Assembly: GCF_003461625.1 (NCBI RefSeq)
Contig: NZ_QTXL01000009.1
Location: 1-64,000, forward strand
DNA: 64,000 nt
Source: Clostridium sp. AF15-31
GTDB taxonomy: Bacteria; Bacillota; Clostridia; Lachnospirales; Lachnospiraceae
Direction: 5' to 3'
This document shows, in pieces, positions 1 through 7,345 of the stretch (position 1 is its first letter; every line of letters begins with the position of its first letter). The notes under the pieces were generated by a model. The model saw only the letters and a list, made by a program, of their open reading frames with translations. It ran no database searches and had not been told where the DNA came from. Made by a program: the position numbers and the translations under genes.

Positions 1-26
1 ACCGTACATATTTCTTCTAATCTCAT
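1..26 (-). CDS. Start of a probable type I restriction specificity subunit (HsdS), cut by window edge
   Basis: Only the first eight codons are present, reading MRLEEICT, and the gene runs off the left end of the window. HsdS proteins often open with a short M-(K/R)-L-x-E-I-C stretch, and a specificity gene is expected downstream of hsdM. A GGGATG stretch lies upstream of the ATG, and the stop of the preceding gene is 11 bases away. Too little sequence is visible to be sure, so this is an inference from position and a very short match. Confidence 0.4.
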
Positions 27-37
27 TTACATCATCC

Positions 38-793
38 CTACAAATCCGAATTTACTGGATTCCTCTCTGTCTTTTTTTCAAATCCCATACATAACTCATA
101 ATATGGAACTCCATGTTTCCAGAGTTTATCATCAATCCTTTTCAAATAAGAAATCGATCGATTATATAACTCCATATTGTATATATTATCTAAGAATTCA
201 TTTTGTTCATTCAATCTGATATGAATTTTGTTTCTATAATCATACATATCAATTATTTCTTTAATTTCTTCCTCTTCAAAATCAAGTATACCTAATTTCC
301 AAAGTTTTAAAGTAGATTTTTTCATATTACTTCTATCATCTTTAGTAAGATTCTTTCCACACTGTCCAATCTTAGGGCATTTTTGACAATATTTGTTTAT
401 ATTGTTTGATGTTTCCAAAATTAATGCCTCTGTAATTGAAACAATATTTACAAATGCCTGTTTATATAACATTATTTCTATAGATCCCCATATATAAAAT
501 CTATTCACCAGATAGTTATAATAATCAGATAATTGAAGAGCATATGAGATATTATTTTTTGTATTTCTATTATCAACAATTTCATTCAAATGATATTGAA
601 TCCAAAATTCTTTTGATGTCCTTATGTATCTTTGAGGCATTTTGATTCTGTTTTCTTTTTCAATAGTAAAATTATCCAAAGGTGGATTATATCCCTCTTC
701 GCGAATCAATTCTTCATTTCTAGACAATAAACTACTTATTTTTTCAATATTACTATAATATTCCTCTAGTTTCTCTCCATTAAATGTTTTCAT
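38..793 (-). CDS. Unknown 251-aa protein in the type I restriction operon, possible HEPN-like
   Basis: I do not recognise this protein. It is mostly helical in appearance, with a small cysteine group (C136, C139, C145) and a C-terminal RNKIH (residues 187-191) in a YDYRNKIHIRL context. That resembles the Arg-Asn...His signature of HEPN ribonucleases, although the spacing is one residue shorter than the usual RX4-6H, so the link is tentative. It starts 11 bases after the hsdM stop and is followed directly by the probable hsdS start, so it is co-transcribed with the restriction genes. It could be a regulator or an abortive-infection effector attached to the system. No signal peptide or membrane segment is seen. 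Confidence 0.6.
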   Translation of the reverse strand: MKTFNGEKLEEYYSNIEKISSLLSRNEELIREEGYNPPLDNFTIEKENRIKMPQRYIRTSKEFWIQYHLNEIVDNRNTKNNISYALQLSDYYNYLVNRFYIWGSIEIMLYKQAFVNIVSITEALILETSNNINKYCQKCPKIGQCGKNLTKDDRSNMKKSTLKLWKLGILDFEEEEIKEIIDMYDYRNKIHIRLNEQNEFLDNIYNMELYNRSISYLKRIDDKLWKHGVPYYELCMGFEKKTERNPVNSDL

Positions 794-804
794 TGCAGTA
801 TCCC

Positions 805-2307
805 TTATTCTTTTAATAACCTTTCTAATTCATCCATCTCTTTCCCAATCTCCATTTCAATCTCACGAATATTTGCCATTATTTCCGATGTTGGCGGATA
901 CTCTACAGCAACATATTCAATCTCTTTATACTTATTAATACTAAGATCATAAGCATTATCCACAATATCCTGTTTTGGAACCATAAATGACTTATCTGTA
1001 CGTTTTCGATCCATCTCCTTATCCAGATTTCTAAATCTCTCAATAATATCAGGAATATCATTTTCCGAGATCGGAGATCGTTTATCATCCAAACTGAAGC
1101 CATCTGCTGTCATATCATAGAACCAAACATTATCTGTTCCGCCATGCTCCGTTTTTGTAAACACAAGAATAGCAGTTGAAACTCCGGCATATGGTTTAAA
1201 TACTCCAGAAGGCATTGAAATAACAGCCTCCAATCTCTGATTTTCAACAATCTCTTTTCTTATATCCTTATGCGCTTTGGATGATCCAAATAACACACCA
1301 TCCGGAACGATACATGCACATCGTCCGCCTATTTTTAATATACGTATGAATAACGCAAGGAACAATAATTCTGTCTTCTTCGTCTTGCAAACTTTAAGTA
1401 AATCTCCTGATACAGATTCTGCATCAAGACTTCCTTTAAATGGAGGATTTGCTAATACCAAAGAATATTTATCCTTGTCTGTGTTTTGATCAGACAAACT
1501 ATCTCTGTATTCAATAAATGGATTGTCAATTCCATGTGTCATCATATTCATTGCCCCAATGCGAAGCATTGTTCTATCCATATCATAACCATAGAACATA
1601 CGATTCATATAATGCTCTTTCTTTTGCTTATCATAGAAAATTTCTTCTCTCTTTTTTTCTTTCAGATATTCTCCTGAAGCTACCAAAAAACCAGAGGTTC
1701 CACATGCCGGATCACAGATTACTTCATCGCTTGAAGGATCCATCATCTCAACCATCATTCGAATAATATGTCTTGGCGTTCTAAACTGACCATTAAGCCC
1801 CGACTGAGCAATTTTTGATAATAAGTATTCATACACATCCCCCCGTACATCAGCAGTCTGAACTTCATTCATCATTGCATAGATTTCATCTAAAGAGTCA
1901 ACTACCTTGGATAAAACAAGGGGTGTTGGCAATTTAAATATTGCATCATCCATGTATTTGGAATATGCACTATTCTTATCACTGTGCAGTGTTTTAATAA
2001 ATGGGAATACCCATTCCTGCATTATAGAGTACATTCTATCTGCAGGAAAATCACGAAAGACAGACCATTTAAGCTGTGAACCGTCAATTGTTCTTTCCCC
2101 AATCTTTACTTCTTCTGAAAAAATGCTCTGAAATGGGAGCCCCAGCATTGCACTCTCTTTTGCTCTTATATTATCGGAATCATCCAAATCATGAATAAAC
2201 ATCAGATAGGTAATCTGCTCAATCACTTCAAGAGGATTAACCAAACCTCCTGCTGCAAAAATATCCCATAGACCATCAATTTTATTTTTTAATTCGCCTG
2301 TAATCAT
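805..2307 (-). CDS. hsdM: Type I restriction-modification N6-adenine methyltransferase subunit HsdM
   Basis: HsdM transfers a methyl group from S-adenosylmethionine to adenine N6 and forms the modification core with HsdS. The 500-aa protein has an HsdM N-terminal helical domain (about residues 5-150), the SAM-binding motif DPACGTSGF (199-207) and the catalytic NPPF (287-290), in the order expected for the family and at normal length. The C-terminal part is the short helical tail that contacts HsdS. The start codon directly abuts the stop of the upstream fic gene (0 bp gap), which implies translational coupling. No HsdR is visible; it would lie left of the window. Confidence 0.93.
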   Translation of the reverse strand: MITGELKNKIDGLWDIFAAGGLVNPLEVIEQITYLMFIHDLDDSDNIRAKESAMLGLPFQSIFSEEVKIGERTIDGSQLKWSVFRDFPADRMYSIMQEWVFPFIKTLHSDKNSAYSKYMDDAIFKLPTPLVLSKVVDSLDEIYAMMNEVQTADVRGDVYEYLLSKIAQSGLNGQFRTPRHIIRMMVEMMDPSSDEVICDPACGTSGFLVASGEYLKEKKREEIFYDKQKKEHYMNRMFYGYDMDRTMLRIGAMNMMTHGIDNPFIEYRDSLSDQNTDKDKYSLVLANPPFKGSLDAESVSGDLLKVCKTKKTELLFLALFIRILKIGGRCACIVPDGVLFGSSKAHKDIRKEIVENQRLEAVISMPSGVFKPYAGVSTAILVFTKTEHGGTDNVWFYDMTADGFSLDDKRSPISENDIPDIIERFRNLDKEMDRKRTDKSFMVPKQDIVDNAYDLSINKYKEIEYVAVEYPPTSEIMANIREIEMEIGKEMDELERLLKE

Positions 2308-3357
2308 TTAATCCTCCACTCTCCACACATATTTCGTGTAGCGTCCTCCACCAATTTTTTCAATTTCTCCATTCTTTAACAAATCTGCTAAAGCTCTCTG
2401 AATAGTTGTATCACTTATATCCGGATTCATATTCAACAATTCCGCTTTTGTAATTGTCCCTATATGTTTTCTTATTATCTCACGAACACGATCTGCTTTT
2501 GACAGATTAGGATTCGTCAGCAATTCCACTCTGGATTCAAACTCCTTATATGCGTTTACAACAACTCCCAGCATATAGTTCACAAATGGTTTATAATCAT
2601 TTTCATTCTCATGCCAATTAATGGAACTATCCTGAAGGACTTCATAATAAGTTTCCTTTGATTCTTCAATAATTCTTTCAATACTTATATACTTACCAAC
2701 AATAAAACCCGACTGGTAAAGCAAAAGTAAAGTAAGCAATCTACTCATACGTCCATTTCCATCATTGAACGGATGTATACATAAAAAATCTAAAATAAAC
2801 ATCAAACTCAAAAGCAACGGATCTGCTTCAGACTTTGCCTCATGATACGATTTACACAATTCATCAATTGAAAGTGCAGTTTCCCATGCTGGAACCGGTC
2901 TAAATCGAACACATTCATTCCCATCCGCATCTGTTTCTCGAATAATATTGTCAGAAGTCTTAAACCGTCCACCTTCTGTACTTCCCAAAAATTTATACAA
3001 ATCTCTATGCAACTGCAAAATATAATTTGCATTAATTGGAATATAATCATAATTTTCATGAATTGTATTTAACACATCTCTATATCCCGCTATCTCCGCT
3101 TCATCACGATCCCGTGGTGTAGTTTTAGCCTGAACAAGGCTTTTGATTCTGTCATCTGCGGTAAATATTCCCTCTATTCTATTTGAAGCCTCAGTACTCT
3201 GAATTTTAGCAATTTCTACTAACTCAATTAATTCATCCTTATGTGCCTCGATAAATAATCTTTGTTCCCCTTTATACTCATTGATGAGCGTGAGTTTCTT
3301 TACTATCTCAGGCGTTAGCAGTTTGCTCCACTTTTCTTTATAATTATAATCTCTCAT
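2308..3357 (-). CDS. Fic/DOC family protein with N-terminal inhibitory motif and C-terminal winged helix
   Basis: Fic enzymes transfer AMP or a related nucleotide moiety to hydroxyl side chains of target proteins. The canonical catalytic loop HPFNDGNGR is at residues 195-203. An (S/T)xxxE(G/N) inhibitory helix, SNRIEG (58-63), places it with the class II self-inhibited Fic proteins. Residues from about 290 to the end look like a winged helix (ITKAELLNMN ... TTIQRALADLLKNGEI), so the protein may bind DNA. It is the first gene of the restriction operon and is fused end to end with hsdM. Repeated operator-like sequences just upstream (3372-3494) fit autoregulation. Fic genes in type I restriction operons are known, but their role there is unclear. 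Confidence 0.9.
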   Translation of the reverse strand: MRDYNYKEKWSKLLTPEIVKKLTLINEYKGEQRLFIEAHKDELIELVEIAKIQSTEASNRIEGIFTADDRIKSLVQAKTTPRDRDEAEIAGYRDVLNTIHENYDYIPINANYILQLHRDLYKFLGSTEGGRFKTSDNIIRETDADGNECVRFRPVPAWETALSIDELCKSYHEAKSEADPLLLSLMFILDFLCIHPFNDGNGRMSRLLTLLLLYQSGFIVGKYISIERIIEESKETYYEVLQDSSINWHENENDYKPFVNYMLGVVVNAYKEFESRVELLTNPNLSKADRVREIIRKHIGTITKAELLNMNPDISDTTIQRALADLLKNGEIEKIGGGRYTKYVWRVED

Positions 3358-3371
3358 TCAATAGCCTCACA

Positions 3372-3494
3372 TTTTTAATTTAGTCATTATTTACACGAAT
3401 AACCTAATTGAATAATTATAAATTATCATGTTTTAATTTTATCGTCAAGACTTTTAATTTAGTCATTACATCCTGTTTTGACTAAATTATTATT
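3372..3494. promoter_or_regulatory. Repeated operator-like sites upstream of fic-hsdM
   Basis: The sequence TTTTAATTTAGTCATTA occurs twice in direct orientation (3373-3389 and 3452-3468). The inverse TGACTAAATTATTATT follows at 3479-3494, so the last two form an inverted pair with a 13-nt centre. The sites lie 15-137 bases upstream of the fic start, where the promoter must be. The Fic protein has a C-terminal winged helix, so autoregulation is the simplest reading. I did not see this motif elsewhere in the window. Confidence 0.6.
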
Positions 3495-3561
3495 TGTGTG
3501 AAGTATTTAAATTTTCAGTAAATATACAAAAACAACCAGAATATTGGCTCCGACTGTTATC

Positions 3562-3936
3562 TCACCCCCTATTTCTCTCCATCTCTCTCTGAATCCAGGT
3601 CATAATCACATCCACAAGATACTCCTGCTGTATCTGGCTCAATTCCCTGCCCAGCTGTATCTTATGCCATTTTCGGATACACTCCCTGCAGCAGGTTGCA
3701 GTTGCATGCTGTGCGATAAATACCGGATGCCCTTTCATCGGCGTCTGTTTTCCATCGTTTGGAATAACCGCCGGAGCTTCCCGCTTTGCAATGAAATCCT
3801 GCGCATGCTGCCTTATAGTATCCAGTCCTTTTTCATTTATGTAATCAATGTCCTTCTGCTTTAAATGAAAGCTGCTTCGGAACTTGGAATTACCAAGTCT
3901 CTCAAATAGCTGCTTATACCATTCCTCTTTTGTCAT
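3562..3936 (-). CDS. DUF4186 family protein
   Basis: This 124-aa protein matches the DUF4186 pattern along its whole length: SSFHL near the N-terminus, the hallmark DGKQTPMKGHPVF (about residues 61-73), then AQHATATCCRECIRKWH (about 75-91). The conserved His/Cys residues (HPVF, QHAT, CCxxC, KWH) look like a metal or active site, but no biochemical function is known to me. It sits between the restriction operon and the 3' half of the broken c-di-GMP gene, with its own start after a hairpin at 3957-3989. It has no close operon partner. Confidence 0.85.
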   Translation of the reverse strand: MTKEEWYKQLFERLGNSKFRSSFHLKQKDIDYINEKGLDTIRQHAQDFIAKREAPAVIPNDGKQTPMKGHPVFIAQHATATCCRECIRKWHKIQLGRELSQIQQEYLVDVIMTWIQREMERNRG

Positions 3937-3956
3937 TAAAATTCTCCAAACTTCTT

Positions 3957-3989
3957 ATGGCATCCTAACACTTCCTGTTAGAATGCCAT
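3957..3989 (-). terminator. Hairpin downstream of the HD-GYP/GGDEF gene
   Basis: Inverted repeat ATGGCATCCTAACA / TGTTAGAATGCCAT (3957-3970, 3976-3989), 14-bp arms with one mismatch and a 5-nt loop. It lies about 20 bases after the stop of the minus-strand HD-GYP gene. There is no clear T-run, so termination is likely but not certain. Confidence 0.55.
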
Positions 3990-4009
3990 CTATAAACATA
4001 AATACTATA

Positions 4010-5719
4010 TTATTTTTCCCCATGCTCCTTCACGACCAGTCTGCCTCTTCCGCTTTCCTTCGCCTCGTATAATGCATTATCTGCTTCCTCATATAACCGG
4101 TTAAAGGTTGCTTCTGACTTAGCGATGACTGCGCCCATAGAGATGCCGGTACCTCCCTCTGCAGATTTTACTGTCAGATTTACTTTATCAAATATCTGCT
4201 GGGCATGTTCTTTGATCGCCTTCTCCGGCACACTCTTATTGAAGAACATCATTACCGCAAATTCGTCCCCACCCATACGACTGGCAAAATCTTCATTTCG
4301 TAAAGACGCAAGCAATGTCTGGGCGACTAAGATCAGATATTTATCACCATTATGATGACCATAGGTATCATTGTATTGCTTAAATTTGTCAACATCTATC
4401 ATGATCATCATTGCATTAAAATCACCTGATAACAGCTTCATCTCCATATCATTTCGAAAAGCCGCATGATTCAAAAGGCCCGTCAGGGAATCTGTACGAT
4501 ATGTATTCTCCCAATTCCGCAATCTGACTTCTGCCTTATTCTGCTCTGCATCTGTCAAGATCTTCATGGAATAAGTACTCGATACATCTGAAATAATAAT
4601 CTCTGCACGATCCTGTTTAACTGCCGAATCGTAAAAGACACGTCCATAGCAAAAGACATAAATATCCTTTCCATCCTTTCGATGGAGTCTGTGTTCCTGC
4701 AATACATATGTACTCTTAGCCAGATTGGCATTTGTCCGGCACAAATATTCTGTCCGATCAGCTTCAGGGATCAGATCCATCTGATTCATGGAATTTTTTT
4801 CTACATTCTCACCGGAATAACCTGTCAGCTTCTCGAAATTATCATCCACAGACAAAATATTCCATGAACCATCCAGCAAATATCTGCTACATTGCACTGT
4901 ATGTACACAGAATGCTTCCTGAAGTGTACTGTTATCCTCCGGTTTTGCCACTTGTTTGCGTTGAGGCTTTTCCTTCTCCTGCCTGAACTTATGAACTCCC
5001 TTTACGGTATCAGAATAATTCTCTGATATCATTTGAATAAACTCGGAAACAATAAACGGATCAAATTGTGTTCCGGCGCATTTTTTTAATTCTTCAAGTG
5101 CATCGGATACAGGCATTCCATTTCTATATGGACGGTCACTTACCATCGCATCAAATGCATCAACAACAGCAATTACACGTGACAGTACCGGTATACTCTC
5201 CCTGCTCAGTCCGTCCGGATAGCCCTTTCCATCCCATCTTTCATGATGATGTCTGATTTCCTCTGCGATCTGCTTCAATTCTACATTACTGTTTGCAATA
5301 TCGTAGCCCTTTTCAACATGTGAACGCATGATCTTCCATTCTTCATCGGTAAGTTTTCCCGGTTTGTTCAATATCTCCATCGGAACACCGATCTTTCCGA
5401 TATCATGAAGCAGACAGAGAAGGGACAAGCGGCTTTGCTGTATATCGGATAACTCTATACGTTTACCAAGCTCTGCACCCATAATCTGTGTACGGCGAAC
5501 GTGATGCTCCGTATCACTGTCACATTCCTCAAGTGCCCGTATCAGAGATGCCAGCATATCCGAATGAATGGATTTGCTGTCTACTAATTTCTTTGTACGC
5601 ATAGCTTTAGTTGTATTTCGAATGCTTTCAACTATACTGTGTGTCTCATCTTCTACTACACTGACTGCGTACTGAATACTTCCGTCGAACTTCTCCTTAA
5701 GTTTTCCGGCACATACTGC
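4010..5719 (-). pseudogene. 3' part of interrupted c-di-GMP signalling gene (end of GGDEF, HD-GYP, PAS, GGDEF)
   Basis: The open frame continues upstream of the first ATG (5602) without a stop to 5719, encoding AVCAGKLKEKFDGSIQYAVS and more, which is the typical C-terminal end of a GGDEF domain. Counting from the ATG at 5602 there follows an HD-GYP phosphodiesterase domain (HDIGK 66-70, HHHERWDGKGYP 118-129), a PAS domain, and a C-terminal GGDEF with an intact RMGGDEF motif, so both synthesis and breakdown of c-di-GMP are encoded. No Shine-Dalgarno precedes ATG 5602. The missing N-terminal part is at 14570-15874, separated by the 8.85-kb element. A residual 530-aa product might be made, but it would lack the sensor region. 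Confidence 0.85.
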
Positions 5720-5746
5720 CCGAGGATGTCAAGTCATTGCTACAAA
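5719..5746 (-). repeat. Left attachment junction of the integrated element (arm A)
   Basis: On the minus strand the arm TGTAGCAATGACTTGACATC (5744-5725), continuing into CTC, is followed by one G and the proposed GG core (5720-5719), then the host gene sequence CAGTATG. It mirrors the right end at 14542-14570. The exact core is inferred from restoration of the host frame. Confidence 0.65.
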
Positions 5747-5793
5747 AAATATGCGGCTTTTTTACCACGAAAATGGCTTAAAACCGCATATTT
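5747..5793. repeat. Hairpin just inside the left end of the element
   Basis: Inverted repeat AAATATGCGG (5747-5756) and CCGCATATTT (5784-5793), perfect 10-bp arms with a 27-nt centre. It lies between arm A and the internal arm copies. It may act as a terminator or help define the element end. Confidence 0.55.
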
Positions 5794-5800
5794 CTGTATA

Positions 5801-5859
5801 GAGGACGTTATATAATTGTCACAAAGTAGGTGAGGAGGATGTTATATTATTGTCACAAG
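5801..5859 (-). repeat. Two extra tandem copies of the attachment arm
   Basis: Copies B (5801-5825) and C (5835-5859) share GAGGA(C/T)GTTATAT followed by ATTGTCACAA on the plus strand. They face the same way as arm A and match the right-end arm (GAGGACGTTATA). They are either accessory recombinase-binding sites or remains of earlier nested integrations. Confidence 0.6.
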
Positions 5860-5901
5860 GTAAGTGGGAAAATGATACGTTATTACCAGAAACCCCTATT
5901 T

Positions 5902-6849
5902 TTAATTTAGTTTTTCAATGACATGCATCGCATCTAGATCATAACCACATTTTGTTACATTTTTGATTTCACCAAATTGTAAGATATCTCTCACCTTATA
6001 ATAATAAACTTCCTGATCCTGTTGATTAAAAAATATAAGAAGTACTTTATCAGCTACTCCTACACTTTCCCATGCTCTGATTTTGTCTACAGATATATAT
6101 TTTTTTATTTTATCTCCTCCTTCAATTTTAATATCAATCATTGCTACATGACACAAGAATGTCTCTCCATTATATTCTAATTCATAAAGTAGGTCATAAT
6201 CCTCGTCTACTTCTTTTACTTCTCCCACTTTTTTTAACTTTCTGACAATTAATTCATCAATTTCATTGTCAAAAGCATTCTTGGTCATACGATAATTTGC
6301 ACCTTCATCCAGAATATGCTTCCATTCGTCAATGTCCTTTTCTAAAAATTCCCCATCAGATTTAAAGTTTTCTGTTTCTAATAGCTTAGCTACTATCTCC
6401 TCGTACTCTTTCAATTTTTCACGTAATTCTGTTTGTTGTGTTTCTATAGTACGGCGTCTTACTACATACGATTTTCGATTCAACTTAAATGTTCTTATGT
6501 ACTCTTTTCCTTGCATTGTCAATGCTTCAATTTGACAATTCTCTGACAATTTAATATGAACATTCCATATGTCATCTTTACAAGGATCTAATAGAGTCTG
6601 AGACCATGTATCTGACTTTCCAGCTTTGCCATTACAACTAACACATGAATAATACAAATTTTCATAATCATCTTTTCCGCCCTTTGCTATTGGAAAAAAA
6701 TGATCTTTTTCGAAACTTTCTGGTCCTGCTAAATCGCCTTCTCTTATTTTACAATATGCACATTTTCTATTAAAATCTTTACTTAAAAATTTTTTACATC
6801 TTGAATCATTGTATTTCAAGAATCTTTTTTTCCTTAAGAATTCTGCCAT
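5902..6849 (-). CDS. HNH endonuclease, last gene of the putative defence cassette
   Basis: The N-terminal 85 residues form a zinc-type HNH nuclease: C30-x2-C33, D49-H50 in KDHFFPIAKGG, N64, and C69-x2-C72 in YSCVSCNGK. All catalytic and zinc positions are present. A coiled-coil-like stretch follows (about 125-165). The C-terminal domain (about 205-315) is beta-rich, with a HVAMIDIK segment that could be a second, restriction-type fold; that is only a hint. The gene starts 7 bases after the receiver gene stop with GAGGAA upstream, so it is the fourth gene of the operon. As the only nuclease there, it is the likely effector. The AT-rich base composition differs from the flanking chromosome, which points to transfer. 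Confidence 0.8.
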   Translation of the reverse strand: MAEFLRKKRFLKYNDSRCKKFLSKDFNRKCAYCKIREGDLAGPESFEKDHFFPIAKGGKDDYENLYYSCVSCNGKAGKSDTWSQTLLDPCKDDIWNVHIKLSENCQIEALTMQGKEYIRTFKLNRKSYVVRRRTIETQQTELREKLKEYEEIVAKLLETENFKSDGEFLEKDIDEWKHILDEGANYRMTKNAFDNEIDELIVRKLKKVGEVKEVDEDYDLLYELEYNGETFLCHVAMIDIKIEGGDKIKKYISVDKIRAWESVGVADKVLLIFFNQQDQEVYYYKVRDILQFGEIKNVTKCGYDLDAMHVIEKLN

Positions 6850-6856
6850 TTTTTGC

Positions 6857-7345
6857 TCATTTCCTCAAATATTCTTTTAGTGCTTCGATTCGTTCATCTA
6901 AATATTCCTTTTGTAATTTATAGTTATTTTCAATTTCCCTTTCATTTTTTAAAGATAAATCCCTAGATAATGCCCGTGTAAGTCTCCTAACTACATTATC
7001 TATTTCTTTTGCAAGCTCTTTCTTTTTAACAGTCTGATCAAATTCTCCTATATGATCTTCAACAAAATCTTTATTTGTTAAATATATTATATAAATTTCT
7101 GCATCCTGTTCACGTATATTCTTTAAAACATCTATTCCTGTATATTTAACAGCTTGCTTTCCTAAATCATAATCTATAATTACGAAATCTACATTCTGAT
7201 CAATCACTTTTTGATAAATCTCATTAATATCTTGTGGTAAATTTTCATATGGCAGCAATTGTATATTTTTTAATGAAAATAACCTTTTAATCGATTCAAA
7301 ATTTTTTTGATCATCATCAATAAATAAGCCTAAATATTTATTCAT
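6857..7345 (-). CDS. Response-regulator receiver protein with C-terminal coiled coil
   Basis: A CheY-like receiver domain covers residues 1-115: acidic pocket D10-D12, probable phospho-acceptor D58 in VIIDYDLG, T90 in IYLTNKD, and conserved lysines at 107-109. No DNA-binding output domain follows. Instead residues 118-162 are charged and helical (NEREIENNYKLQKEYLDERI), consistent with a coiled coil for protein contact. The gene overlaps the end of the GHKL/histidine kinase gene by 8 bp and is followed 7 bp later by the HNH gene. In this setting it probably receives phosphate from the kinase and passes the signal to the nuclease rather than to transcription. Confidence 0.85.
   Translation of the reverse strand: MNKYLGLFIDDDQKNFESIKRLFSLKNIQLLPYENLPQDINEIYQKVIDQNVDFVIIDYDLGKQAVKYTGIDVLKNIREQDAEIYIIYLTNKDFVEDHIGEFDQTVKKKELAKEIDNVVRRLTRALSRDLSLKNEREIENNYKLQKEYLDERIEALKEYLRK

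Noticed and set aside
5602..5602. ATG 5602 as the true start of an HD-GYP/GGDEF gene
   Set aside because: No ribosome site precedes it and the frame upstream encodes a convincing GGDEF end that continues the interrupted gene.
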